Source of the DNA: Roseomonas sp. KE2513
GTDB lineage: Bacteria > Pseudomonadota > Alphaproteobacteria > Acetobacterales > Acetobacteraceae
DNA length: 52,459 nt
Direction: 5' to 3'
NCBI RefSeq assembly: GCF_016107305.1
Contig: NZ_RCVR01000032.1
Location: forward strand, 1 to 52,459
This document shows, piece after piece, positions 1-9,178 of the stretch. The notes under the pieces were generated by a model, which made no database searches, was not told where the DNA came from, and worked only from the letters and a program-made list of their open reading frames with translations. The first letter of the stretch is position 1. Each line of letters starts with the position of its first letter. Position numbers and translations under genes: made by a program.

Positions 1-97
1 CGACCTTGTCGGCTACCGCCTGCAGCTTCTCTCCACTGAGTTCGATGCCCAGCGTCAGGTCGCCACCATCGAGCGCTTGATCGGGGGCGATCTATGA
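1..97 (+). CDS. TolC/CusC-type outer-membrane efflux protein, C-terminal end only
   Basis: The frame is open from the left edge of the window and ends at a TGA that overlaps the ATG of the next gene (ATGA). The 31 visible residues (…LLSTEFDAQRQVATIERLIG…) look like the final helix of an RND outer-membrane factor. The assignment rests mainly on context: the overlapping genes are the periplasmic adaptor and the inner-membrane pump of a Cu/Ag efflux system, and the CusC-like component normally precedes them. The gene starts outside the window, so domain content cannot be checked. Confidence 0.6.
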   Translation, partial: DLVGYRLQLLSTEFDAQRQVATIERLIGGDL

Positions 98-1698
98 GCA
101 CGCGCCCCCTCATCCTGGTGGGCGGGATCCTCCTCGCTGGAGCGGCTACCCTCGGCGCTTACTGGCTGGGTGACGGAGAGTTCACCCCCGTCGCGGCGCG
201 AGCCGCGTTGGCGCAGTCATCCTCCCCGGCTCGGCAGCCCCTCTACTATCAGGCACCCGACGGTGGCACGGGCTTCTCGCCGGTTCCAAAGAAGGACGCC
301 CAGGGTCGGGACTACGTTCCCGTCTACGACGAGAGTGAACGGACGCCCTCCACACCTCCGCCAACCAACTCCACGCCGATGCCGTCGCTCTCCACGCCAC
401 CGGCGTCTCCAGGGCGCCCCGCCCTCTACTACCGGGACCCCTCAGGCCAGCCTGAGTACTCTGCGACGCCCAGGAAGACTGCCAACGAACGGGACTTCAC
501 TCCGGTCTATGAGGATATTGCTGCTCCGCCAGCGTCCCCACCGACATCTCGATCGCCGTCACCAGGCGGTCGTGGCCGGATCCTCTACTACCGAAATCCT
601 ATGGGGCTGCCTGACACCTCCCCCGTTCCCAAAAAGGACTCCATGGGGATGGACTATCTTCCCGTCTTTGAAGAGGAGGCGAACCAGCCTGCCGGTACGG
701 TTACCGTCAGCCCAGAGCGGGTGCAGTTGCTGGGCGTGCGCACGGAGGCCGCCACTCAGCGCACGATGACCCGCTCGATCCGAGCCGTCGGCACCATCGC
801 TGTGGATGAACGTCGCCTCGCGGTAGTGGCCCCCAGGTTCGAGGGCTGGATCCAGAAGCTCCTCGTCAATGAGACCGGGCAACCAGTCCGGAGGGGACAA
901 CCCCTGTTCGAGGTCTACAGCCCTGACCTGGCGCTCGCCGAGCAGGAGTATGTCGTCGCCCGCCGAGTGGATGGCGGCATCGCCAACGCGGCGCTCTCCA
1001 GGCTTCGCAACTTCGATCTCCCCGAGGAGGAGATAACTCGCCTGCGGCGCACGGGAATCGTCAGCCGGGCGCTGACCCTGACTTCGCCGATGGATGGTGT
1101 TGTCATGGAGAAAGCCGCCCTGCAGGGGATGCGCTTTGCGCCAGGGGAGATGCTGTACCGCATCGCGGACCTGTCAACCGTTTGGCTTCTGGCCGACGTC
1201 TTCGAACAGGACCTTGGGATCGTGGGCCCCGGACAGGAGGCCAGCATCGCGCTGACTTCCTACCCCGATCGACGGTTCACCGGAGTGGTCACCTTTGTCT
1301 ATCCGACCGTCAACGCCACCACGCGCACGGCCAGGGTCCGGGTGGAGATCCCCAACCCGGACCAGCTGCTCAAGCCGGACATGTACGCCACCGTCGAGAT
1401 CGCGGCCGCCCTAGGCTCCACCTCGGTTGTGACCGTGCCGGACTCTGCGGTGCTCGACACCGGAACGCGCCAAGCCATTCTCGTCGAGCGAGCCCCAGGC
1501 CGCTACGAACCTCGAACGGTATCTGTTGGCCGTCGGGCAGACGGTCAGGTAGAAATTCGGCAAGGCCTCAACGCTGGCGAGCGCGTGGTTGTTGGCGCCA
1601 ACTTCCTTATCGACGCCGAAAGCAATCTGAGGGCTGCCCTACAGTCATTCTCACCACCCCCCTCAGCTCCTGTCCCCTCCCAGGAGCAACCTCGATGA
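94..1698 (+). CDS. cusB: CusB-like RND periplasmic adaptor with three N-terminal heavy-metal-binding motifs
   Basis: Membrane-fusion subunit (534 aa) expected to link the inner-membrane pump to the outer-membrane channel and pass metal to the pump. An N-terminal hydrophobic segment (about residues 5-25) anchors or exports it. Three related motifs follow at residues 50-79, 111-140 and 164-193 (LYY..P.G…PVPKKD..G.DY.PV[YF][DE]). They match the metal-binding module often found once on alphaproteobacterial CusB proteins, and Pro/Ser-rich linkers separate them. Only the third copy keeps methionines (NPMG and SMGMDY). From about residue 200 come the usual adaptor parts: beta-barrel, lipoyl-like (APRFEGWIQKL) and membrane-proximal domains (AVLDTGTRQAILVE). 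The start overlaps the upstream stop and the stop overlaps the cusA-like start, so the three genes are translationally coupled. Triplication of the motif is unusual. Confidence 0.9.
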   Translation: MSTRPLILVGGILLAGAATLGAYWLGDGEFTPVAARAALAQSSSPARQPLYYQAPDGGTGFSPVPKKDAQGRDYVPVYDESERTPSTPPPTNSTPMPSLSTPPASPGRPALYYRDPSGQPEYSATPRKTANERDFTPVYEDIAAPPASPPTSRSPSPGGRGRILYYRNPMGLPDTSPVPKKDSMGMDYLPVFEEEANQPAGTVTVSPERVQLLGVRTEAATQRTMTRSIRAVGTIAVDERRLAVVAPRFEGWIQKLLVNETGQPVRRGQPLFEVYSPDLALAEQEYVVARRVDGGIANAALSRLRNFDLPEEEITRLRRTGIVSRALTLTSPMDGVVMEKAALQGMRFAPGEMLYRIADLSTVWLLADVFEQDLGIVGPGQEASIALTSYPDRRFTGVVTFVYPTVNATTRTARVRVEIPNPDQLLKPDMYATVEIAAALGSTSVVTVPDSAVLDTGTRQAILVERAPGRYEPRTVSVGRRADGQVEIRQGLNAGERVVVGANFLIDAESNLRAALQSFSPPPSAPVPSQEQPR

Positions 1699-4600
1699 TC
1701 GCCCGCGTAATCCGCTGGTCGGTGGCCAACCCATTCCTGGTCTTGCTCGCCACCCTGTTCGTCATTGGCGCCGGGATTTGGGCTATCCGAAACACCCCGC
1801 TGGATGCCGTCCCAGATCTCTCGGACGTCCAGGTCATCGTTTACACCGAGTATCCCGGTCAGGCGCCTCAAGTCGTGGAAGACCAAGTCACCTATCCGCT
1901 GACCACGGCGCTCCTGACGGTTCCCCGTTCAAAGACAGTCCGAGGCTTCTCGTTCTTCGGCTCCTCCTTTGTCTACGTGGTATTCGAGGACGGCACAGAC
2001 CTCTACTGGGCGCGCAGCCGGGTCTTGGAGTACCTGAGCCAAGCCGCTCGGCGCCTTCCTGAGGGAGTGACGCCATCCCTGGGGCCCGACGCCACCGGGG
2101 TGGGTTGGGTCTACCAGTACGCTGTCACAGGGGCGCAGAGGACCCTGGCTGAACTCCGGTCCGTTCAGGACTGGTTCCTGCGCTACCAGCTCGCCCGAGC
2201 CGAGGGCGTGGCCGAGGTCGCCAGCGTTGGCGGCTTCGTCCAGCAGTACCAAATCGTGGTCGATCCACAGCGGCTCCAGGCCTACCGCATCCCGCTGTCC
2301 CGGGTCACCGAGGCTGTGCGGGCCAGCAACCGGGACGTTGGTGGCCGCTCCGTCGAGATGTCGGAGACGGAGTACCTCGTTCGAGGGCGCGGATATCTGC
2401 GTGGTATCGGGGATATCGAGCAGATCGTGCTCACCATGCAGAACGGCGTCCCCGTCTTGTTGCGCGATGTCGCCCGGGTAGAGCTCGGCCCAGAGGAACG
2501 TCGTGGCATCACGGAGCTGAACGGTGAGGGCGAGGTGGTCAGCGGCATCGTGCTCCAGCGGGAGGGACAGAATGCTCTGACCGTCATTGGGAGCGTGAAG
2601 CAGCGTCTCGCTGAGATCGCGGGTAGCCTGCCTGAGGGGGTGACTGTCTCCCCGGTTTACGATCGCTCCGCTCTGATCGAGCGCGCCATCGAAACCCTGA
2701 AAGGAACGCTGATCGAGGAGAGCGTCATCGTCGCCCTCGTCTGCGTAGTCTTCCTGCTCCACGTCAGGAGCGCCCTGGTGGCCATCCTGATGCTGCCGGT
2801 CGGCGTCCTCATCGCCATGGCACTCCTGCATCTCCTGGGATTGAGCTCCAACATCATGTCGTTGGGTGGGATCGCCATCGCGCTGGGTGCCATGGTCGAT
2901 GCGGCCATCGTGATGATCGAGAACGCGCACAAGCGCCTTGAGCAGGCCGCGCCTGGAGCATCCCGGGTGCAGGTGCTGACAGAGGCCGCAGTGGAGGTTG
3001 GTCCGGCGCTGTTCTTTAGCCTAGCCGTCATCACCGTGTCCTTTCTCCCGGTTTTTACCCTCGAGGATCAGGAGGGGCGGATGTTCCGGCCCCTGGCACT
3101 CACAAAGACCTTTTCCATGGGCGCGGGAGCGCTGCTCTCGGTAACCCTGGTGCCAGTGCTGATGGTGCTATTCGTCCGGGGCAGGATCATGCCGGAGCGC
3201 CGCAACCCGGTGAACCGCTTCCTGATCTGGGTTTACCGCCCGCTCATTGCAGGCGTTCTCCGAGCCAAGACGCTGACCATCATGGTCGCCGTTGTAGCCG
3301 TTGGCCTGACCGCCTGGCCGCTGGCACGCCTTGGTAGCGAGTTCATGCCGACCCTGAACGAGGGAACACTGATGTACATGCCGGTCAGCCTGCCCGGTAT
3401 GTCGATTACCAAGGCAGCCGAACTTCTTCAGACCCAAAACAGGATCATCCGGACCTTTCCCGAGGTCGCGAGCGTCTACGGAAAGGCTGGTCGCGCCGCG
3501 ACAGCGACGGACCCCGCTCCGACCGAGATGTTCGAGACCATCATCAACCTAAAACCTGAGAAGGAATGGCGGCCCGGGATCACTGTGGACGCCCTCATTG
3601 CTGAAATGGACACCGCGCTGCGGATGCCGGGCGTCAGCAACGCGTGGACGATGCCGATCAAGGCCCGCACCGACATGCTCTCCACGGGCATCCGCACCCC
3701 GGTGGGCGTCAAGGTCTATGGCCCAGACCTCGCTGGCATTGATCGGCTATCGCGTGAGGTCGAGGCCGCCGTGCGATCGGTGCCTGGCACGACCAGTGCC
3801 TTCGCCGAGCGGGTAGAGGGCGGCTATTACCTGGAGATCGAGCCCGATCGGGGGGCATTGGCCCGCTACGGCCTGATGGTCGGCGACCTCCAGGAGACAA
3901 TCACCACCGCTCTGGGCGGAGAGCCGGTGACCACCACCGTCGAGGGCCGGGCGCGGTACACCGTCAACGTCCGCTATCCTCGCGGGCTCCGAAGCGATCC
4001 GCAGGGCATCGCAAGCCAGGTTCTCGTCCAGACCGCCCAGGGAGCCGCCATACCTCTGGGGCAGTTAGCGGCGGTCCAGCTACGCCGCGGTCCGCCGACG
4101 ATCCGAACCGAGAACGCCCAGCTTGTGAACTACGTCTATGTCGACATGCATGGCCGGGATATCGGCGGCTACGTCGCGGATGCCCAGCGCGCTGTCGCTG
4201 AACAGGTCAGCATGGCCCCAGGTTACCATGTCGAGTGGAGTGGACAGTTCGAGTACATGCAGCGCGCAAAGGCAAAGCTGGCCATCGTGGTGCCGGTGAC
4301 CCTGCTGCTGATCTTTGTGCTCCTCTATCTGAACTTTGGCCGCCTCACCGAAACGCTCATCGTCATGCTCTCGGTTCCGTTCGCCTTGGTCGGCGGCGTC
4401 TGGCTCATGTACCTCATGAACTTCAACATGAGCGTGGCCGTCGCCGTCGGCTTCATCGCCCTGGCCGGGGTCGCAGCCGAAACAGGTGTCATCATGCTGA
4501 TCTACCTGGATCACGCTCTCGCGGAGACAATAGAGCAGCGTCGTGCCGAGGGAAGGCCACTGACTCGCGAGGACCTCCGCCACGCCATCATGGAGGGCGC

Positions 4601-4841
4601 AGTCGAGCGGGTGAGGCCCAAGATGATGACGGTGACAGCCATCATGGCAGGCTTGGTGCCCATCCTATGGAGCACTGGTACGGGGTCGGAACTCATGCAG
4701 CGGATTGCTGTCCCCATGGTTGGTGGGATGGTGTCTTCGACGGTGCTGACCCTGCTGGTCATCCCGGCAATCTATGCAACCGTAAAGGGGTGGCGACTTC
4801 CCCGGGCTGAGAGTTCTGCGCAAAAGGCGAAAACACGCTGA
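1695..4841 (+). CDS. cusA: CusA-like Cu(I)/Ag(I) RND efflux pump
   Basis: Inner-membrane proton-driven pump of 1048 aa, the normal length for heavy-metal RND proteins. I take the ATG at 1695, which overlaps the adaptor's stop (ATGA); the open frame further upstream lies inside the adaptor gene and is ignored. The start (MIARVIRWSVANPF) and the DAVPDLSDVQV motif are typical of the CusA/CzcA family. The three methionines that bind Cu/Ag in E. coli CusA (573, 623, 672) have equivalents at Met562 (YMP), Met612 (TEMFET) and Met661 (TDMLSTGI) with identical 50/49 spacing, which supports Cu/Ag rather than Zn/Co/Cd. Twelve membrane segments are expected. It is the last gene of the operon. Confidence 0.93.
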   Translation: MIARVIRWSVANPFLVLLATLFVIGAGIWAIRNTPLDAVPDLSDVQVIVYTEYPGQAPQVVEDQVTYPLTTALLTVPRSKTVRGFSFFGSSFVYVVFEDGTDLYWARSRVLEYLSQAARRLPEGVTPSLGPDATGVGWVYQYAVTGAQRTLAELRSVQDWFLRYQLARAEGVAEVASVGGFVQQYQIVVDPQRLQAYRIPLSRVTEAVRASNRDVGGRSVEMSETEYLVRGRGYLRGIGDIEQIVLTMQNGVPVLLRDVARVELGPEERRGITELNGEGEVVSGIVLQREGQNALTVIGSVKQRLAEIAGSLPEGVTVSPVYDRSALIERAIETLKGTLIEESVIVALVCVVFLLHVRSALVAILMLPVGVLIAMALLHLLGLSSNIMSLGGIAIALGAMVDAAIVMIENAHKRLEQAAPGASRVQVLTEAAVEVGPALFFSLAVITVSFLPVFTLEDQEGRMFRPLALTKTFSMGAGALLSVTLVPVLMVLFVRGRIMPERRNPVNRFLIWVYRPLIAGVLRAKTLTIMVAVVAVGLTAWPLARLGSEFMPTLNEGTLMYMPVSLPGMSITKAAELLQTQNRIIRTFPEVASVYGKAGRAATATDPAPTEMFETIINLKPEKEWRPGITVDALIAEMDTALRMPGVSNAWTMPIKARTDMLSTGIRTPVGVKVYGPDLAGIDRLSREVEAAVRSVPGTTSAFAERVEGGYYLEIEPDRGALARYGLMVGDLQETITTALGGEPVTTTVEGRARYTVNVRYPRGLRSDPQGIASQVLVQTAQGAAIPLGQLAAVQLRRGPPTIRTENAQLVNYVYVDMHGRDIGGYVADAQRAVAEQVSMAPGYHVEWSGQFEYMQRAKAKLAIVVPVTLLLIFVLLYLNFGRLTETLIVMLSVPFALVGGVWLMYLMNFNMSVAVAVGFIALAGVAAETGVIMLIYLDHALAETIEQRRAEGRPLTREDLRHAIMEGAVERVRPKMMTVTAIMAGLVPILWSTGTGSELMQRIAVPMVGGMVSSTVLTLLVIPAIYATVKGWRLPRAESSAQKAKTR

Positions 4842-4887
4842 GGGTTGAGAGCCACATAGCTACCTGTAAAAACATGGGGACGCGAAG

Positions 4888-4914
4888 GCCGGGTTGAACC
4901 CGGCACGAAGTGCC
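4888..4914. terminator. Overlapping hairpins after the cus genes
   Basis: GCCGGGTT-G-AACCCGGC (4888-4904) overlaps a second hairpin, GGCAC-GAA-GTGCC (4902-4914). They lie between the end of the plus-strand cusA-like gene and the end of the convergent minus-strand gene at 4949. No clear T-run follows, so factor-independent termination is only possible. Confidence 0.4.
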
Positions 4915-4948
4915 ACCTCGTCACGCATGTCCAGGGCAGGCAGGGCCG

Positions 4949-5266
4949 CTATCGAACGGGTGCCATGCGGTAGCAGAGGCTGTTCGGCGGCTGCTCGGCG
5001 AGGTTGAAGTAGCAGAGCGCGAGGGCACCCTCGCGGACAAGGTGATAGGCGAAGGCGGGACCGGATTGGGATACGGCGACGATCTGCCAGCCCTCCGCGA
5101 CGAGCGCAGCGACGGAGCGGTCAAGCTGCGTCTCCGTCATTCGCTCCCCGGCGGGAGAACGTCCTGGACCGGGCTGCGAAAGCGCCACGCGACTGGGAAG
5201 GGACATGAGCGCCGCACAGAACAGGACAACGGCAACTCTGATTTCGGGTCTCTTCGCCATTTGCAT
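4949..5266 (-). CDS. Small secreted protein of unknown function
   Basis: The 105-aa product starts with a convincing signal peptide (KRPEIRVAVVLFCAALMSLPSRVALSQ). The mature part (about 75 aa) has two cysteines (ALCYFNL and NSLCYRM) and no motif I recognise. It is convergent with the cusA-like gene and divergent from the porin gene at 5397. The position next to Cu/Ag efflux genes suggests a periplasmic accessory role, but that is inference only. Confidence 0.55.
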   Translation of the reverse strand: MQMAKRPEIRVAVVLFCAALMSLPSRVALSQPGPGRSPAGERMTETQLDRSVAALVAEGWQIVAVSQSGPAFAYHLVREGALALCYFNLAEQPPNSLCYRMAPVR

Positions 5267-5396
5267 CTCGCTCAGCTGATGCTTGGACCCTACGGCAGGT
5301 CGGGTGATCGCGGCAGGCTCATGCCGCGGATTTCGGCAGAACCTCCGTCACGAATTCATGCCTTGCCCCTGCGCATGTTTTCGTGACTCTACTTCC

Positions 5397-6788
5397 ATGA
5401 TCATTCGCCGATACACGAGCCGCTTGGCAGGTCTCGCACTCACTACCGTCCTTGCCGGCCCCGCCCTAGGTCAGGGCTTCGGGAGCCCCGCCGTTGGGAA
5501 CTCCGGCCCGCCGTCCGATGCGCTGTTCCCGGCGCTGGCGGAGTACCAGGACCGGCTGGAGGAGGCGGGATGGATCCTGCGGGGTCAGGGCACTTTCGTC
5601 CTCCAGGGGCAGGCCGGCTTCCGCTCTCCCTACCGCTCGGACGCCAGCCTTCGCCCCGCGGCACAGGCCCGCAACACGACCTCCATCGACCTTGTCCTCG
5701 GGCGTCGGCTTTGGGACGGGGCAGAGGCGATCGTGGACGTGTCGGTCACGCGCGGTTTCGGTCTTTCCAACTCCGTGGGCGTCGCGGCATTTCCGAACAA
5801 CGAGGCGTTCCGGCTCGGCACGACGGAGCCTTACGTCTACACGCCGCGCGCCTTCGTACGGCAAACGATCGGCCTCTCGGCGGACACGATTCCCTACGAC
5901 GGTGATTCGCTGCGCTTCGAGGGGGCGCTGCCGCGGCAGCGGATCACGATCACAGCCGGCAAGTTCGGCGTGTGGGACATCTTTGATGATAACAAGTACG
6001 CCCATGATCCGCGCACCCAGTTCCTCAACTGGGGGCTCGTTGGGGGCGCCGCTTTCGATTATGCGGCCGATGCTCGCGGCTGGACCGAGGGAATCGCGGT
6101 CGAGTACGATGATGGCGCCTGGGGTGTCCGCACGGGTGCCTTCCGCGTTCCTCGCCGCGCCAATGGCTTGTTCCTCGATACGGCTCTCACCCGGGGTTGG
6201 CAGGTACTCGGCGAGGTGGATCGGTTCTACGAGGTAGGCGGACGGCCGGGCGCGGTGCGCCTCATCTACGGTGCGACCCGCGCCCGCCAGTCCTCCTGGG
6301 GGGAGATCTCCGAGAACGGCTTCGACACCTACTATCAGAACCCATCAGGCTACCGCCTCAAACACAATGCGACCCTGAACATCGAGCAGGAGATCACGGC
6401 CGATCTCGGCGCCTTCGCGCGGCTCTCCTGGAGCGACGGCCGGATTCAAAACTTCATGTTCACGCAAATGGACCGTGCGGCATCCGGCGGGCTCTCGCTC
6501 CGCGGCGCGCAGTGGGGACGCCCTGCGGACACCGTCGGCCTCGCGACCAACGTCGGTTGGCTATCCACGGGGCAGCGTCGCTACCTCGAAGCAGGCGGGA
6601 TCGGGTTCATCGTAGGCGACGGTCGCCTGAACTACCGTCCGGAGGTTGTGACCGAAACTTACTACGACATGCGTGTCGCGTCGGGAATCAACGCCGCTCT
6701 GAACTACCAGCTCGTCGTGAACCCAGGCTACAATCGCGATCGTGGGCCTGTGCACGTGTTCGCCTTGCGGCTCCGAACAGCGTTTTAG
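5397..6788 (+). CDS. OprB-family carbohydrate-type porin
   Basis: Outer-membrane beta-barrel of 463 aa from the ATG at 5397. This start is preferred over upstream in-frame starts because it opens a clear signal peptide (MIIRRYTSRLAGLALTTVLA…ALG). The segment GKFGVWDIFDDNKYAHDPR followed by TQFLNW is the hallmark of the OprB group, and the C-terminus ends in Phe (RLRTAF), as outer-membrane barrels do. OprB proteins pass sugars, but several relatives sit in metal clusters with no shown substrate. No sugar transporter is nearby, so the substrate is open. Confidence 0.85.
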   Translation: MIIRRYTSRLAGLALTTVLAGPALGQGFGSPAVGNSGPPSDALFPALAEYQDRLEEAGWILRGQGTFVLQGQAGFRSPYRSDASLRPAAQARNTTSIDLVLGRRLWDGAEAIVDVSVTRGFGLSNSVGVAAFPNNEAFRLGTTEPYVYTPRAFVRQTIGLSADTIPYDGDSLRFEGALPRQRITITAGKFGVWDIFDDNKYAHDPRTQFLNWGLVGGAAFDYAADARGWTEGIAVEYDDGAWGVRTGAFRVPRRANGLFLDTALTRGWQVLGEVDRFYEVGGRPGAVRLIYGATRARQSSWGEISENGFDTYYQNPSGYRLKHNATLNIEQEITADLGAFARLSWSDGRIQNFMFTQMDRAASGGLSLRGAQWGRPADTVGLATNVGWLSTGQRRYLEAGGIGFIVGDGRLNYRPEVVTETYYDMRVASGINAALNYQLVVNPGYNRDRGPVHVFALRLRTAF

Positions 6789-6922
6789 AAGCCTGCCTTG
6801 GAAGGCAGCCGAGACGACGGCTCAAGGTTGGCTCCAGCCCGACCAAGTCACAAGCGACGTCGCGCTTGATGGACCAGGTTTTTATACGTCAGATGTTCAC
6901 ACAATGCGGAAACAGATATCCG

Positions 6923-7540
6923 ATGCTTCAATTCTGCAAATGGCGGTTTCATGCAATGCTATATACCGCTGTTAGTCCCTTCGCGCTGATGACGACGCTG
7001 GCACTAGCCCAGACGGATCGACCTTCTCCGACCAACAGGGAGAGAGGCGTGACTGCGGGGAGAGTAATCGACTCGCGCGGTGCCGGTGGAGGTCACCGTG
7101 CCAGCGATCTGCGAGAGCAGCAGACGGTCAGGGTTCCGCTCTTGGAGGCCGTCGAAGCGGCCGAGAGCCGAGAGTCCGGGCGCGCTATCGAGGCTGGCTT
7201 TGAAATCGGAGGGGGTGGGTATTATGAAATCAAAGTGCTCGGCGCCGACGGCATGATCATGAGGCACTTCGTGGATGCCAACTCCGGGCAGGTTACGAGG
7301 ACCGATCGCCAGCAGATGGAGGAGTTTTTCACTCGGCTCAGGCTCATCGACATGCAGAACGCCCGTACGACGCTCCGGCAAGCAATCGTTATTGCTGAAC
7401 AGAGGGTGGGTGGGCGAGCCGCCGAGGCGGAAGTCGAGCGCGATGGCGATACGGTAAGCTACAGAGTCACAGTCACAAACAATGACCGTCTGCAGGAAAT
7501 TAAGGTAAGTGCCGATGGTCAGGTCACATCCTTAAGGTGA
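6923..7540 (+). CDS. PepSY-domain periplasmic protein
   Basis: A short hydrophobic stretch (MLYTAVSPFALMTTLALAQ) acts as signal peptide, with Ala-Gln as probable cleavage site. The mature protein holds two PepSY-like units: about residues 70-125 (VPLLEAVEAAE…YYEIKVLGADG…VDANSGQV) and 150-205 (LRQAIVIAEQRVGGRA…EIKVSADGQVTSLR). PepSY proteins are periplasmic, often next to metal or two-component genes, and usually without a known biochemical role. The start is uncertain: ATG at 6923 or 6956. A decayed copy of the 3' half with an in-frame stop lies at 17900-18105, and in both places the gene converges on the end of an Nramp-type gene. Confidence 0.75.
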   Translation: MLQFCKWRFHAMLYTAVSPFALMTTLALAQTDRPSPTNRERGVTAGRVIDSRGAGGGHRASDLREQQTVRVPLLEAVEAAESRESGRAIEAGFEIGGGGYYEIKVLGADGMIMRHFVDANSGQVTRTDRQQMEEFFTRLRLIDMQNARTTLRQAIVIAEQRVGGRAAEAEVERDGDTVSYRVTVTNNDRLQEIKVSADGQVTSLR

Positions 7541-7606
7541 TCCAGCTGGACAGATAACTCACTGAACCTTCCGTAGCGGAACACCCTCATAGGGCAAGCT
7601 TGACGT
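7541..7606. repeat. Remnant of the 3' end of an Nramp-related gene (duplicate of 18105-18174)
   Basis: The sequence after the PepSY stop closely matches 18105-18174, including the last minus-strand codons of the Nramp-related gene (…NLAL-stop). Identity ends abruptly near 7606. The ancestral order PepSY-then-convergent-Nramp was therefore present here, and the Nramp body was removed or displaced by the mobile DNA to the right. Confidence 0.7.
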
Positions 7607-7860
7607 AGCAAGGGCGAACGGAGGCGCGTGATGGAAGGTTTGGTCGCGCGAGACAGCGGGCAAGCCCGACGAGGCGGCGGAACTCGCGGCGGTGGTGGAC
7701 GCGGTGCAAGAGAGCCTTGTGAGACCGGTGCGCGGATGTGCGGGCAGGCGTGGGTTTCCTGCCATTTCTTGTGTTGGGCGCCGTCGAGGTGGCAGGTGTG
7801 CCCGCATAGCAGCGTGGTGCGGCCTGCTGGTGTGATCCAGGCAGACTCGTCCTGTACTAA
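7607..7860 (-). other. Unassigned fragment left of the ISAzo13-type element
   Basis: One minus-strand frame reads like real protein (DESAWITPAGRTTLLCGHTC, then HLDGAQHKKW) before becoming low-complexity Pro/Arg. I do not recognise it. It should also contain the outer end of the broken IS5 copy, because the ISAzo13-type element inserted at the last codons of that transposase gene. No complete gene is seen. Confidence 0.3.
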
Positions 7861-9178
7861 GGGCCCGTCCACCGATAAGTGAATCGGCTTTGGGGTTGCG
7901 GCTATGGAGCAGGGATTCTCCTGCGTGAGGCCGAGACGTAGCGTAGCGGGATGATCGACATCGAGGGGGTCCAGGCGCGGTTTTCGGATCTATCGGCGCA
8001 TTTGGACGAACGCGGTCGCCGGTTGCTTGCGGCGTCAGAGGCGCGCGCTGCGGGCTATGGCGGGATCGCTGCGGTGTCGCGGGCGACGGGGCTGGCGGCG
8101 AGCACGATTGGTCGAGGCCTGAAAGACCTGGCGTGCGGGCTACCGCCGGGACGTGTTCGCAAATCCGGTGGCGGCGGCAAGACGGCGGTGGAGCGGGACC
8201 CCGGGCTACTGCCTGACCTGCTGTCGCTGGTGGAACCAGGGGCACGGGGCGATCCGATGTCGCCCCTGCGCTGGACCTGCAGGAGCCTGCGGCGGCTGGC
8301 GGCGGAACTGACGGCGCGCGGCCATCCGGTCAGCCGCACGGTGGTGGGAAAGCTGCTGGCGCGGGAGAAGTTCAGCCTGCAGGCCAACTGCAAGACGCGG
8401 GAAGGCAGCGAGCATGCCGACCGGGATGCGCAGTTCGCCCACATCAACGCCAGCGTGGCCGCGGCGCTGGCCGCACGGCAGCCGGTGATCTCGGTAGACA
8501 CCAAAAAGAAGGAACTCGTCGGCGACTTCAAGAACGCGGGCCGCGAGTGGCGCCCGCAAGGCAACCCGGAGGAAGTGCGGGTGCACGACTTCCTGCTGCC
8601 CGAACTCGGCCGTGCAGTGCCCTACGGCCTCTACGACCTGGCAGCCAATGCGGGCTGGGTGAGTGTCGGCATGAACCACGACACCGCCACCTTCGCGGTG
8701 CAGACAATCCGCCGCTGGTGGCAAGACGTCGGCCGTGTGCGCTATCCCGCGGCCGAGCGTCTGGTGATCACCGCCGATGGCGGTGGAAGCAACGGCTCGC
8801 GCCTGCGGCTGTGGAAGTACGCGTTGCAAGGCCTGGCTGACGAGATCGGCCTCGGCATCGAGGTGCACCACCTACCGCCCGGCACCAGCAAGTGGAACAG
8901 CATCGAGCATCGCCTGTTCTCGTTCATCAGCATAAACTGGCGTGCCAAGCCGCTGGTCAGCTACCGCGTCATCGTCGACCTGATCAGCGCCACCACCACG
9001 ACCACCGGCCTGACCGTACACTGCGAGCTCGACAAAACCCACTATCCAAAGGGTACCGCCGTCTCCGACGAGCAGATGGCTTCCCTCAACATCACCCGCC
9101 ACGACTTTCATGGCGAATGGAACTACACCATCCACCCGCGCAGCAACTCAGATGAAGCGGTTATCCCCTGACAAGCCC
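7861..9178 (+). mobile_element. ISAzo13-family insertion sequence
   Basis: Bounded by GGGCCCGTC on the left and GACAAGCCC on the right (short imperfect inverted repeats), with TAA directly outside both ends (7858-7860 and 9179-9181), consistent with a 3-bp target duplication. It carries one intact transposase and sits at the 3' end of the IS5 transposase gene at 9178-10125, so it is the younger insertion. Confidence 0.75.
7951..9171 (+). CDS. ISAzo13-family transposase
   Basis: Intact 406-aa DDE-type transposase. Family features seen: N-terminal helix-turn-helix region (GGIAAVSRATGLAASTIGRG), SVDTKKKELVGDFKN with the first catalytic Asp, VITADGGGSNGSR with the second Asp, and PPGTSKWNSIEHRLFS with the Glu. 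The C-terminus (HDFHGEWNYTIHPR) is also typical. The frame is uninterrupted, so the element may still be active. Confidence 0.92.
   Translation: MIDIEGVQARFSDLSAHLDERGRRLLAASEARAAGYGGIAAVSRATGLAASTIGRGLKDLACGLPPGRVRKSGGGGKTAVERDPGLLPDLLSLVEPGARGDPMSPLRWTCRSLRRLAAELTARGHPVSRTVVGKLLAREKFSLQANCKTREGSEHADRDAQFAHINASVAAALAARQPVISVDTKKKELVGDFKNAGREWRPQGNPEEVRVHDFLLPELGRAVPYGLYDLAANAGWVSVGMNHDTATFAVQTIRRWWQDVGRVRYPAAERLVITADGGGSNGSRLRLWKYALQGLADEIGLGIEVHHLPPGTSKWNSIEHRLFSFISINWRAKPLVSYRVIVDLISATTTTTGLTVHCELDKTHYPKGTAVSDEQMASLNITRHDFHGEWNYTIHPRSNSDEAVIP

Noticed and set aside
1182-1694. Long N-terminal extension of the CusA-like protein
   Set aside because: The extension lies fully inside the adaptor gene in another frame; the coupled ATG at 1695 gives the family's normal start.
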